From contig OZ038479.1 in NCBI GenBank assembly GCA_964036315.1, positions 60,208,393 through 60,272,392 of the forward strand: a stretch of 64,000 nt of DNA. Reading direction: 5' to 3'. Under the pieces are notes generated by a model, which searched no databases, was not told the DNA's origin, and saw nothing but the letters and a program-made list of their open reading frames with translations. This document shows, piece after piece, positions 11,326-22,570 of the stretch. Position 1 is the first letter of the stretch; each line of letters begins with the position of its first letter. Origin of the DNA: Acanthosepion esculentum (lineage: Eukaryota; Mollusca; Cephalopoda; Sepiida; Sepiidae). The position numbers and the translations under genes are program-made.

Positions 11326-13183
11326 ATTATAGTTAATACAAGGTAAAATATTTCCCCTCTTCTTTTGAGATATCAAAATTTGTCATCCCACTGCTGTAAA
11401 ATAAACAAGTTCAAAATGAAATAACAAAATGTAGTCTAATTTTCTTGAATACCGATTTCTTCTTTAAAAGTCATGTGCATTTTTGACACATGAAAAAAAA
11501 ACAACTCTCCGTTTTTAAAACATTACCAAAAATCAGGAAATAATCAGATTTCATTGAAATTTTCAGCATTTATACATTAATGAAAGAACTTTATATTGAA
11601 TCTGTTTTAACTTTTATGGAAGTATTTTTATTTGGGTCAATTATACACCAACTTAAGACATGGCTAATCCATTCTAGTAAATTTTGGATGTTCATAATTT
11701 TTACAAAGCTAAGTCCCTAAATATGTTCTATCATTAAATTTTTTTAATACCAACTGTGAACTCATAAAAAATAGTCTAAAATCTTAAGAGATTGAAAAAA
11801 ATTATAAATTATATTTTGTGGAGAGTTGCTGATATCTAATTTTAATAAAATATACTTTATCCAGTGGAAAAAATTGATATATATTTGTATGTCAAAAAGA
11901 ATTATATGTATTTTTACGTCATGATTTTAAAGCACTTTCAAATCATGGTTGCTGCTGAGAAAGTTGATATTATAAAATAAAGATGTGTATGAAGAATTGA
12001 TAAAATATAAAGTTTAATGCTATTTTTGTGTGATCATTTTTTAAATAATCCTATTATAATTGTGCTTGTCCCCCCCTTCATTAGTTCATATGATCATTAT
12101 GTCCTGCCAATACCTAATAAATAATGGACTATTCCATTTTCATTATGTAGAAAGAGGAGAAAAGACACTACTTGGTTTCAGTGAGAAAATGAAAGAAAGG
12201 GAAAATAGAAGTGTTTAACGGCTGTTTCAGTGAAATAGGAAAATAAATTGTCAATTTCAAATATTTTCAGTTGTACTCACTTCTTAAAATAACAACCAGC
12301 ATTCATATTTATGATTGTTATTGCAATATTTTGTTAAAGTTGTTAAGTAAAAACATTTAATGATCCAATAGAATTTCTATGGATATTTTATTGCCATAGA
12401 TCTCGACATGAGCTTATTCCATCATTAACTTCTTAAGAATTAAGATTCATCGAAAAATTTAAATAGGAAAACCGTGAAATTTTCACGGATTAAAACTAGT
12501 TTTAATGGTGATATTTTTTTTATTATACAGATGATCAAAAACCAGAAAATTCTGAATTATGTCATGACAATAAAAACAACAAAATTATTGAAAGTTTTGT
12601 TTGACTAATAATAGTGTTTTTATCTGTATGTAGGAGCAACGTTGTAAGATTATGAACGTGTTGACAAGCGAGAACATACCTTGCTGGAGAAAATGTATTT
12701 TTTGCTGTATGTTTTTGCAAAAAGTAAATAATATTTTTTGCAAACTCTAATTAACATTTGAAGTTAATGTTTTTTTCAAAACAAATATTTGGAAGAGATA
12801 TTTGATTTTAAAGAAAAAAGTATTTTTTTATTTTTAATTTTGTTGACGTCCATTAATTTCCTTGCCTTCTTAATCGGACAAGCCGGAAGTGAGTTTATTT
12901 TTTTTTTTTAACTGTTTTGGTCTAAAATGTATAAAATATTTAAGGACGTAAAATATTTTTCTTTATTTTATACAAGTTAACACTTAGCTCTATTATTATC
13001 TTTCAACGAAGATATTTAAATAATTTATTTTAAAATGTGTTTTTCAGCATTTTAACTATTTTAAAATTACAGTCTGAGTACAGTCAGTACACCTATATTT
13101 ATTTACAGTGTTTTTATGCTACCAGGAAAAATAATAGACGTTAAATAACGATATTTTTATCAAAATTATATTCTTCCACTTAC

Positions 13184-13480
13184 CTTTCAGACCAGAAAAT
13201 ACAACTAGAAAACCAAAACGGGGTGATTTCTTTGTGGTCAAATGATGTTCATTTTTCAATCATGGGATTTCTCTGTCGACTTACTAATTTTTGTGTTTGT
13301 TTAGTTGATAGAATAATGTTAAAGTTGAATCGAATGACACGAAGAGAGAATTAAGAAGAAAGACACGAAACAACTGTAAAATTACTTTTGAAAAAAAAAA
13401 AATATTTCGTTCGTTAATTTAGGACAAAAGAAATTAAGCGGTGTTGGACAAGATTTGGTTCCTTGTGTATAAAATAATTT
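13184..13480 (-). other. candidate noncoding first exon of copy 1
   Basis: The minus strand ends in TCTGGTCTGAAAG followed by GTAAGTGGAAGAAT, a strong consensus donor. The block from about 13165 to 13475 is conserved at 35905-36250 and 52978-53285, including ATTAAGCGGTGTTGGACAAG at its far end (plus strand). ATG codons inside are followed at once by stops, so it is likely 5' UTR. The upstream end and promoter are not defined. Confidence 0.55.
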
Positions 13481-14185
13481 CGATTTCCATGGTGCGATGA
13501 TGATACAAAAAAAAAAAAATCAAGTGCGAATATACCGAAAATTCTCCTTGAACCATACCAAAAATAAGTCAAAAATTTTTTGATGGTTGGTGCTTCCATT
13601 TACAATTACAAAGTAACATTTTCTCTCAGATTTGAGGGGGAAAGAAATTTACAGTGAATATTATATTTTTTTTAAATAATTCTTGTAACAAGAATTCCTT
13701 TTTATGAAATAATGACATGTTTTGAAGAATCTAAAAAAGTTTAATGCTATTTTCGAATGTGGGTATTTTAAAAAAGTTTTTTGTTATTTATTTTTGCAAC
13801 TATTATATTATTTTGTATGTGTAATTTCATAAAGAAAATTATTATGTGACTCAGACTGCAATCAGTTAAATTTATGTGTTTTCTCCTTTTTTTGTATCAC
13901 TTTCTTTAGTTTAAAACCAGAATAATATTAAAAGACCTCACTAGATGAAAGAATAATTTTTAAAAAATAAAAGCAATTAATTAAACTTAAAATTCTTAAA
14001 CCCACAGATTTTTATTTTCATTCAAAGAGCAGAAATACAGCTGTGTTCAGGCTGTTCAGCCACAAGAGAAGACATGACCACATATAGCCTTGTTCCCCCG
14101 CCCCATGCATGCTGAAAGAAACATCAGCCTATTAACCTTCTACATCTTTTTGGTAAACTATTAAAAGACCCTAATCAATGTTGAA
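13481..14185. other. no gene recognised
   Basis: AT-rich stretch upstream of the candidate first exon; a promoter would be expected here if the gene is active, but no convincing TATA or initiator could be picked out. Confidence 0.3.
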
Positions 14186-14189
14186 TTAT

Positions 14190-14540
14190 TTAAGCAACTC
14201 ACATTGCTGGACCTTCTTTCAGACAAGCAATATGGCTTTCATTTCTTTAGGTCAGCTGCTGATGTATTAATGATTATTGCAGTAAGAGTCTATCAAGCTT
14301 TAAATAAGAATGGTGAAGTTCAGGCTGTTGCTTCAGACATTTTGAAAGTGTTCAATAGGATTTGGCATATTGGTCTTCTTCACAAGTTGAAAAGTTATGA
14401 TGTTTCTGGATTCATTTTTGAACTGATTCAGTATTTCTTATAAAATCATGAAATGAAATTTATCCTGAATGGTCACTTTTGTAATAATGGAAGTGTTCTC
14501 CAGGGCTCTATTCTTGGTCCAACTTTGTTTTTAATTTAAT
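14190..14540 (+). pseudogene. non-LTR retrotransposon reverse transcriptase fragment
   Basis: Residues in the frame from 14204 read like the middle of a LINE RT: SDKQYGFHFFRSAADVL, then a degenerate LDIxKAFDxxWH block (ASDILKVFNRIWH), GLLHKLKSYDVSGF, and after a stop at 14441 the QGSILGPTLF motif. The clade is probably in the Jockey/CR1 group. The catalytic YADD region and both ends are missing, so the copy is dead. Confidence 0.75.
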
Positions 14541-15183
14541 GTTATTTACTGTCTTCCTGGTTACTCTTCTATTCTTCCCACTCCATAATAATGTTTCTGT
14601 TTTCTGTTCTTTCACACCCAGTAACCTCTTGTATCTTAGTGGCTTTACTGCTTTGCATGGTGTAAATTTGATTTTAAAAAAATGTTGGCAGCTTCAAATA
14701 AATCAGCTACAACAATAGCTTGGATGACCAGTGAATCGTTGTTGACATCCAGTTGGCAACCTCAAATGAATCCTCTGAAACAATAAGAGACTTTTCTCAA
14801 CCATAACTTTTTTTTTGAGAACCAACTACCCAAAACAATGATGAGAGACTATTTTTACTCCTTTATACACTTTTAAATTCATGTACATTGGTTTGTAAAT
14901 AGAAATGCTTTACTTAACAGGCATATTCATGTTTTCTTTATTTTCATTTTATTATTGTTTGGAAGTTGGGTGTTCGGATTTTTAATATAACAATTCTGAG
15001 ACAAGTGATGATCCTTCAAGCTCACAAAATAAATTTCATTTACTCTATGTGTTAAGTAAAAAGAATTAGTTCTATAAAATCTGGTTGATTAATCCTTAAC
15101 TTTACTAATGTTGAAACAAATCATTCAGACAAATATTTGATTTTTAAGAGATTTTTAAATTTGCTACTTTCATTTAGAATCTA
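14541..15183. other. no gene recognised
   Basis: The RT homology stops after the QGS motif. The remaining sequence has no recognised domain or repeat. Confidence 0.3.
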
Positions 15184-15752
15184 CAGGCTGTTCAAAAAGT
15201 CACTTATATTTTTATTAACAGACATGTTTCAATATAAACTGGACAGAGGAGAATATGAATGAAAATTATAAACAATGCTGAAAGTGATGCCCGTGATCAT
15301 CAATACAGGCTTGGATCTTTCTTAATTTGTTTCTGAACACTGCTATCAATTTTGTACAGGAAAAGTTTTATTTTTTGTCTGACAGACTTAAGAGCAGTTC
15401 CAAGAACTTGTTGCTGCACTTTAATAATGATTTTCTTGAACTGTCAGAAAAATTTAACAGTTTTTCCTGCAATAATTCTGCTGACCTTTCATAATGTTTG
15501 GCATCATCCACTGATCCTTTTTCCTGAAATTTATCAAGAAGGTTAAAAATTGTGATGTGGAACAGGTGTATCTGAAAATTTATCAGTACAACGCTGTTGC
15601 ATCAAATCTGTGTATCTGCTACCTTCTCAAAATATGTGTTCGGTAAGACATGCACATTCTTCAGTTGTTAAAACCATATTTAGTGAAATCTGAAATATAA
15701 AAAATATGATTAGAAAAGTGCACAGTAACTTTTCAAACATTATATAATGGAC
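15184..15752 (-). mobile_element. internally deleted DUF4817-type mariner-like element
   Basis: The minus strand from about 15676 encodes, with frameshifts, MVLTTEECACLTEHIF and CTDKFSDTPVPH, then LLDKFQEKGSVDDAKH and a KSLRK-like helix-turn-helix region, as in DUF4817-bearing mariner-like transposases. After an LFLYKI-like end it jumps to the C-terminal IQACIDDHGHHFQHCL. The whole DDE catalytic core is gone. Ends resemble inverted repeats: TGTTCAAAAAGTCACT on the left and, reversed, TGTTTGAAAAGTTACT on the right. A second copy with the same internal junction is at 49395-49700. Confidence 0.7.
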
Positions 15753-17984
15753 ATTCATTGAATAACTATACTAATGTTTTAAAAATGATTAAATAATTAA
15801 GTAATTTTATTTTTATTTTTTCATGGAGTAACTTTAGGTTATAATCTTTTAAAAAAATGAAAATTTAACTTTCAATACACTTAAATTATTTTTAGAAAAT
15901 TATACAATGATATTACAGTCCTGTACACTTTTTCATTTCTTGTGCTATTCCTTGTTATTTTGATATCTTGCTCAGTTTTTGGAAAAGAATTATGGTGTTA
16001 ATCAGAAAAGATGTAAGAACACTTAGAATTTCAGTTTTACAGAAAATAAAATACAAAATTTACTGATGCCATTTTAAGCTATTTTATTTTAGTAGAATTA
16101 ATCTGATTTAAATCTATCAATATTTCAATGCAAATCTTTTTTCCATCATAGGTTTCAGATCCAAAAATACAAAATAATTTATTGATACCATTCTACACTA
16201 CATTAAGGCATACAAATAACTTAAATGAAGGATATGGCAGAATCACAGTACACACCCATGAATACACTCACAAATATATGCAAAATAATATTTAATGAGG
16301 CCTAACTTGTAGATGTTGACAAAGCATTTGACTTTATTCTTGCTCTCAACTAAAAGTTGTATCAAATAAGTTGGTATCTTGTAATTTCGAAAAGTTTAAT
16401 GAATGGGATGTCCAAATAAAAGATGGCATATGAAGTATTACCATTTTTGCTGGCCTATTGGACGTGGATTTTTTTCAAAAGAATGCACCAAAAAATTACC
16501 CTGTGTCCAATAGAGCAGTATCATGTATGAGGGAAATGAAGACCCCGAAAAAGCGGAGTTCACCAGAAATCAGTGCAGACTGAGCTTCGCTCTGATACTA
16601 TGACTCCTGGAAGTGAACAAATATGATATCAATAACATTATCTCAGAAAAATTAACCCAGGAAAAAGGAATTTATGGAATTGCACAATATTTTGCTGCTT
16701 GTTTTGTAAAACCAGATTTTACACAGATATTTGCTTTAACTGTTATATTTCTGCTTGCTTTATGTGTTTTTGTTGATATACAAGTATTAAAATTTGCTTT
16801 ACTGCATGTATGGTATGGGACTTTGTTTACAAACAAGTACCACATTTCTGTTTTTTGTTTTTTGTCAATTACCATATGTACCAGTCTTCACTGATACCAG
16901 TAGATTTCTTTGTAGCTATTATGAATTTACTCTGTGCAGATATTGCTCCCTGACAAACATTCTTCTTTTCCCAAAATGTTCTGATAATTAAATCTTAACT
17001 CACTTCTTTTTAAAAAAAAGTACCAGTAGTATAATTTTTCTAATAGTGTGTTTCTTCGTAGTTGGTGAGAATGTAAATGTATGGTCATAATCTTGATTTT
17101 TTGCTTGTGTTATGTGCATTTTTTTCCTAAATATTCCATGCCAAAATCTAGGTGCATCCATTGTGTGAGTGTGACTAACAGGCTGGCAAATCTGGTAATT
17201 AAAATGTATTCACAACATGCACTGCTTGCCATGATGGAATTTTGATGAATGGTGGCATTCAAATAAATTGGGGAGTCATTAAATTATTTTCAAAATTTTA
17301 AGAAGCCTGCCCACCATCATTTATTTAAGTAGCAAGAAAAGTTAAATGAGAGGAGGGAAGGCAAAGTTGTTTGCTTTCGCCTGTGAATGTAAAGTCAATG
17401 ATGCAAGATAGAAGATGGGGAGAGTGTTCTGTTTCAACAGAACTAGCAAGAAACAATCTGAAAGCAAACAGAACAAGGACAAATAAACATATTTGCATTA
17501 ATATTGTCAGAAAGGCACATACATACACATACCTAACTGGCTTTAGCTGAGTAGTTTCAAAATAAAATTAAGCTTAAGCCCCAGAGGCCATCCTCTCAGG
17601 CAGTATCACTCTTTTGGGAGGTGTCTGAGATCATTACCCAGCACCTGAAGTGTACCTAACAGAAGAAGAAGTGCCAAGGGGGTTTCATCAATTGCTTCAC
17701 AGTATTGCTGTTAAACCCACTTTTCAACTTGATCTTGTTCCACATTTGGAAATGATGTGTGTGTGTGCTGAAAAATCCATATAAATCCACATAATGGCAC
17801 TTAGAGATTATCTGATACAAAATTTAATTTCTTTATTGTCTCTAATCCTGTTTCAAGATGAAGTTCATTTTTTTTTCTTAATATGTATTCATTTTTTTCA
17901 CTAGCTTACCTGTTAAGCTTAAAGACAGAAACATTGGGCATGAACATGTTAATCTTGCTGAAAATGTCTAAAATCTTACACTAT
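15753..17984. other. unassigned spacer with one hydrophobic ORF
   Basis: No domain is recognised. An ORF at 16613-16894 (plus, 93 residues) includes a hydrophobic stretch FALTVIFLLALCVFVDIQV that could span a membrane, but there is no family match I can name and no supporting splice or promoter signal. It may be chance. Confidence 0.3.
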
Positions 17985-18335
17985 TTACATTGTTTGGACT
18001 ATTATCCTCATCTTTGTTGCCATATTTCTCATGTTTTGGCCGTTGTACGCTCTGGCCTTCTTCAGGTAGTTGGAATGTCGAACTAAACCCTTTATTTCAC
18101 TTACTGGGGTAGACTGTTCTAGTTCCACATGCCATGTCTAATGGATGTCAGTTATCAGTTATATCAGTATTATAAACCTAATGCCTTCAGCTATCATTTT
18201 TTACCAGAGCTCATATTGCAATTTTTGTTGTCATTATTGATTTTCTCTGGCACTCATTATTGGTTCCCATATTGTATTCATTTCTATGCTTGGTCAGCTC
18301 AGGAGGTTTTTGTGGCCTTAAGTTTATGAATTTTC
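17985..18335 (+). repeat. dispersed repeat shared with 51590-52175
   Basis: Long colinear matches to the later copy, for example ATTTTGGCCGTTGTACGCTC against ATTTTGGCTGTTGTACACTC, CCCTTTATTTCACTTACTGG, and TTCATTTCTATGCTTGG near the end followed by GTTTTTGTGGCCT. No protein is encoded. Confidence 0.7.
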
Positions 18336-18849
18336 CAATGATGTTCTTTGTCTATGATTTCAACACAGAAGGTGATGATTTCTCTAAAATCTTGTTTTTC
18401 ACATGAAGGAAACTGCTTAAATTAAAAGATGTTGTTATGCCCAAGAAAGAAAAAAAATGTAATTATGAGTATTATTTCAGCTTCCAAATGTTTTTATTGG
18501 AGCAAAAAACAGAATATCAGAAAATCTTAATATTTTGAAATTCGATTTAATAGCACTTAGTTCTCAAATGTAAAATACAAATTTCTGAGTGCAAAATGAA
18601 TCATAATATTCTAAAGTACTTGTTAGGTTTCTACAGATTACATTCCTATTTTTTAATTTGTTTCAGATCTATGCTGCATACTTAATTGTTACAGAATATA
18701 AAGATCTGACTATGGTGATAAAAAAATTATAAATAAAAAATGTTTATAAAAATAAAATGAAAAAATGTCAAAAATTTCATCATGTCATTGTTTCATCTGA
18801 GAAATTGAAACAAATTACCACAACACAAAAGAAAAAATAGTGAAGAGTT

Positions 18850-19059
18850 ATTTACCATGATTTTATTTCATACTCATATGATAATAATTTTTGAATATTT
18901 ATTAATGTTTCTGATAATTGATAGATAACAATTTATACATTACAAAATATAAAAGTCAACAGAGATCATAAAAAATCAACATAAAAAACAAGACATACAT
19001 TTGAAAAATGTTACATCATTGGGGAAAATGTTCAAAATGTTTGAAGCTCATGAAAATAA
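18850..19059 (-). terminator. conserved 3' flank of zinc-finger copy 2
   Basis: ATGATTTTATTTCATACT followed by a similar AT-rich body matches the 3' flanks of copies 1 and 3, with a minus-strand AATAAA at 18862-18867. It lies about 2.3 kb downstream of the copy 2 remnants because extra sequence has been inserted. Confidence 0.4.
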
Positions 19060-19289
19060 GATCAATATTAGAATAAAATAAAGAATTGTAATTAACATAG
19101 TAAACAATATAAACTGAATCAGTGAATAGAGTTGAAATTCTGGCTGAGATAGTTTCTATTCACTTTGCATTAATATCTCAAATATATGAAGACATTTTAT
19201 TAAAAGACCCTGAAAAGGAATGTTCATCAGAAAAAATATTGTTTATATGAAGGCCAAAATTTTAGACGTCTAGAATTAATTAAAAACTA

Positions 19290-19560
19290 GAAAGACCTGT
19301 GAAAATTTCATGGTTTTCCTATTTGAATATTCTGATGAATCTTACTTCTTCAAGCTCAAGGTGAGTTCTACAACAATAAAATATATATCTCCCTATCACA
19401 TAGTTAAATATTTGAGCTTAACAACTTTAACAAAATATTACAATATTGAATACTAGTCATTATTTTAAGAAGTGTATACAAATGAAAAGATTTGAAATTG
19501 ACAACTTTTCCCATTTCATTGAAACAGACTTTAAACACTTCTATTTTCCCTTCTTTCTTT
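19290..19560 (-). repeat. inverted copy of the 12.2-12.5 kb segment
   Basis: GGTTTTCCTATTTGAATATT and CTGATGAATCTTACTTCTT are near reverse complements of 12430-12480, and similarity continues to about 12225 (CAATTTCAAATATTTTC). So sequence from a copy 1-type intron sits here in the opposite orientation between direct repeats. Confidence 0.65.
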
Positions 19561-19684
19561 CATTCATACATCTTGTTTTCCTATGCAATCAAAATGAAAT
19601 AGTCTATTATTTATGCAGTATTAACAGGAGACATTAAACACTTCTAGCTTCCCTAGTTGTAATGAATTTGATAAAAGTTAAAAT

Positions 19685-19909
19685 ATGGTCAAGTTGTACA
19701 GCAAATCAGCAAATCTTCCACATAACCAAGAACAGATAGCAAGAGCTACAGTTAGTGTACTTATGTATGACAACATGAAATTGGAATTGAAAAATTTTCA
19801 TGGATCAGATGATTCTTCACATCCACAAATAAAAGATTTGGGAACCCATGTAGGCATAGTGAATGTGGGAGCATTAATCATTGGCTTAACAAATAAAAGG
19901 ATAATATAA
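19685..19909 (+). other. unassigned 74-residue ORF
   Basis: The frame has a mixed, non-low-complexity composition (for example KLELKNFHGSDDSSHPQIKD), unlike the AT-driven frames around it, but I recognise no family. It could be a fragment of an exon or mobile element carried in with the 740-bp segment. Confidence 0.25.
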
Positions 19910-20103
19910 CATTCAATTTGAGAAATTGGATATCTTTTATGACTGTAGATCAATATTAGAATAAAATAAAGAATTGTAATTAACATCCTTACATAGTAAA
20001 CAATATAAACTGAATCAGTGAATAGAGTTGAAACTCTGTCCGAGATAGTTTCTATTCACTTTGCATTAATATCTCAAATATATTAAGACATTTTATTAAA
20101 AGA

Positions 20104-21179
20104 ATTTAATGAACAAAATACACTCCAAGAACATGAGGAAGGTACCTAATGCTGTATAACCGAATACCAATCTGTTTATAGCAAACCATATCATAACTTA
20201 TCAGTCAGTCTAAGAGTCAAATTATTATGGTGTAGAGTAAGTGGCCATGATTAAATGTAAATGGCAGAACTGTCCAACAAACAGAAATGACAAAGTTTGC
20301 AATAAACAATAACAAGAAAAGAATAGGGAAAAAAATAATATTAAGCAAGCAAACAATATATGCAAGACAAAGCAACAGTAATAAGGCCTAGCAATGGTAA
20401 TATAGCAAAAAGTTCATAAACTAAGAATTAGTGTTGATACACAAGAGTAGATTCAGATTAATGAACATAGCATTTTTTGGCTTCAAGAAAAGACAGACAG
20501 GGACTTAGTCAGATGAGACGAAGAAGCGGCCCATCTTATTGGCTAGGAAGACATCCCAGCATGCATCTGTGTGATTTTACCTATAAATTGGGGAGGGTGA
20601 AGTATTTTGCAGTCATTTCCAGCATGATTGGAACCTATTTTGCAGTCATTTCCAGCATGATTGTTACTATGATTGGATGATGACAATAAAAAGAAGGTAA
20701 CATGTTAACAAGTAAAAATGTCTTTAACTTTAGAGATGGCAAATGTGTTTCTTTGACCTATTTGCTTTCCAGCATTAAATCTGTCAAATGTTCAGGAAAA
20801 TATGCAAATAAGTGGAATACTGAAAATGAAGTTCAGGAAAGACAAGTGATTGATTTTGACAGAATGGTAAGGAATGTCGAGAATATAATGAGGATATCAT
20901 TTTAAATTCAGAATCATCTCAACCGAATGATAATACTACAGAAACTCAAACATTCTAAACTGAAGCCCAAACAATTTAACAGTTTTAATACAACAGGCAC
21001 ACATTCTTGTCTTTCATTCTGACCTGAAGATTCCAATCTAGCATATGAAGGTGAAACATGCTGTCATGACAAAGCCTTTCCACTTTGTCTCTATATATAT
21101 TTGTATATTAGCATGTTTATTTTTAAATGAAGAATTTGTAAAAAAAATACTGATTCATATAACAAAGGTTTATAAGCAA
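20104..21179. other. no gene recognised; small tandem duplication
   Basis: A 26-28 bp unit (TATTTTGCAGTCATTTCCAG plus CATGATTG) is duplicated in tandem at about 20603-20661. It follows an inverted CCAAT (ATTGG) and TATAAAT at 20531-20590, which would suit an LTR fragment, but no partner was found. Confidence 0.35.
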
Positions 21180-22105
21180 GGTGTATTTGTATGTGTCTTT
21201 TCAGCTGTGAATGTCTTGAAAATTCAGGTCCACATATTTTGCAAGAATATGGTTCTCTACAGTGTGGATTTACTTATGTCCTATGAAATTTTAAGTTTTT
21301 GAAAGGAATGCAGTACAGACTAAACCAAAATACAGTGAGCGTAAAAATATATTTTCTTTAATCCAGAGTTAATTTGCAAATGCTGACCCGCACACCTCAT
21401 GAATATGGGGTGTCAGTCTAGTCTGTGTCTGCACATGGTGCAGCAAAGAAAGATTTAATGCAGAAGAATATGGTTTCTTTGAGTGCGAGTTTGTGTCACT
21501 AAATTTAACTTGTGTGATAATGTATATTCTCACACTGCACAAGAAATGGTTTATCGTGTGTCTCTGTATGAGAGTGATCAATGTTGACTTCTCTGAAAAT
21601 GCAGAGCTACAACTTCACAAGAATATGGTTTCTCTCCAGTGTGAATTCACATACGGCACACCAAATGTGACTTCAATGAAAATGCAGATCAACAAACTTC
21701 ACAGGAATATGATTTTTGCTCCAGTGTGTATATGACTATGTGTCACCAAATTTGACTTCAGTCAAAATGCAAATCCACAAACATCACAAGAAAGTGACTT
21801 TCTCTCCAGTGTGTTTGCATATGGTGCACCAAATGTGAATTCAGTGAAAATGCAGATCACAAGAATATGGTTTCTCTCCAAGGTGTGTTTCCATACAGCA
21901 AAATAGATTTGAACACAAGATATTTTTTTCCAACTGTTACTGATATGAGAGTTCACTATGTTGAAAATATAGATACATAACTTTTACATGAATATTGCGG
22001 CATATATTTTTCTGTTCTTGATGGAAAGTTAAAATTCTTCTTTTCTTTCATTGAAATTCCCATCAGTTCTTGTGTATGTGATAATATTCTGTACAACCAA
22101 AACAT
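21180..22105 (-). pseudogene. C2H2 zinc-finger pseudogene (copy 2)
   Basis: Finger remnants recur at about 84-nt spacing on the minus strand (CDVCGFAF, SSAFSEKSTL, HEVCGSAF, GEKPYSC-like linkers) but are interrupted by frameshifts and stops, with no frame holding two complete fingers in a row. The 5' edge at 22105 keeps the conserved acceptor (TTACTTCTTCGCAG before ATGTTTTGG), followed by an open leader MFWLYRILSHTQELMGISMK. No matching first exon was found upstream. It is the dead member of the array. Confidence 0.8.
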
Positions 22106-22249
22106 CTGCGAAGAAGTAATAAAGCATATTAGCAGAGACAATGAATAGTATATGAAATCCGTTCTTATTTTTAGATACATTTAACTATGTATTAAGGCTA
22201 GTTGAGATCGTCACAGACAATGATGCAGCAGCTAAGAAAAATCAATAAA

Positions 22250-22570
22250 AATATCAATGATGTGTTTTCTAACCCGTGTGTTTTCACATATGACATTGCA
22301 AATGTAACCTATGCATAAAAGAAGATCCACAAATTTCACAAAGATATGATTTCTGTCCACTGTGTGTTCACATGTAGCACATTAGTGAAAATACAGAACC
22401 ATAAACTTCACAATAACATGGTTTGTATTCTGTGCTTGTGTAAGGCATAACAAATTCTGAGAATCAGAATATGGTTTTGGTCTAGCATGTTTCCATATAG
22501 CACACTAAATCTAAATCATTTCAAAGATTTGCCAAATTCACAAGAATACGGCTTCTTTCTCTAAATGATG
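22250..22570 (-). pseudogene. further decayed finger remnants
   Basis: Segments such as CACAAATTTCACAAAGATATGA and CCAAATTCACAAGAATACGG (plus strand) are complements of YSCEVC coding sequence. They lie upstream of the copy 2 acceptor, so they belong to an extra, almost erased copy or to a rearranged part of copy 2. Confidence 0.6.

Larger units (their letters stand above)
9010..13183 (-). other. presumed intron of copy 1
   Basis: The interval runs from the donor at 13183 (AAAGGTAAGT on the minus strand) to the acceptor at 9010. The part at 9330-9577 is similar to 34080-34320 in the intron of copy 3, so the introns were duplicated with the exons. The intron contains the fold-back element and a repeat pair; the rest (about 11330-13150) is AT-rich with no gene seen. 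Confidence 0.55.
19060..20103 (+). repeat. 150-bp direct repeats bracketing a 740-bp segment
   Basis: GATCAATATTAGAATAAAAT through CATTTTATTAAAAGA occurs at 19060-19207 and again at 19948-20103 with few differences and one 7-bp insertion. The left copy continues the cassette flank. The 740 bp between them has a different origin. Confidence 0.8.

Noticed and set aside
16613..16894. A 93-residue ORF with a hydrophobic stretch, as part of a transporter gene
   Set aside because: No family motif, no neighbouring exons and no splice signals were seen; in AT-rich DNA such hydrophobic frames arise by chance.
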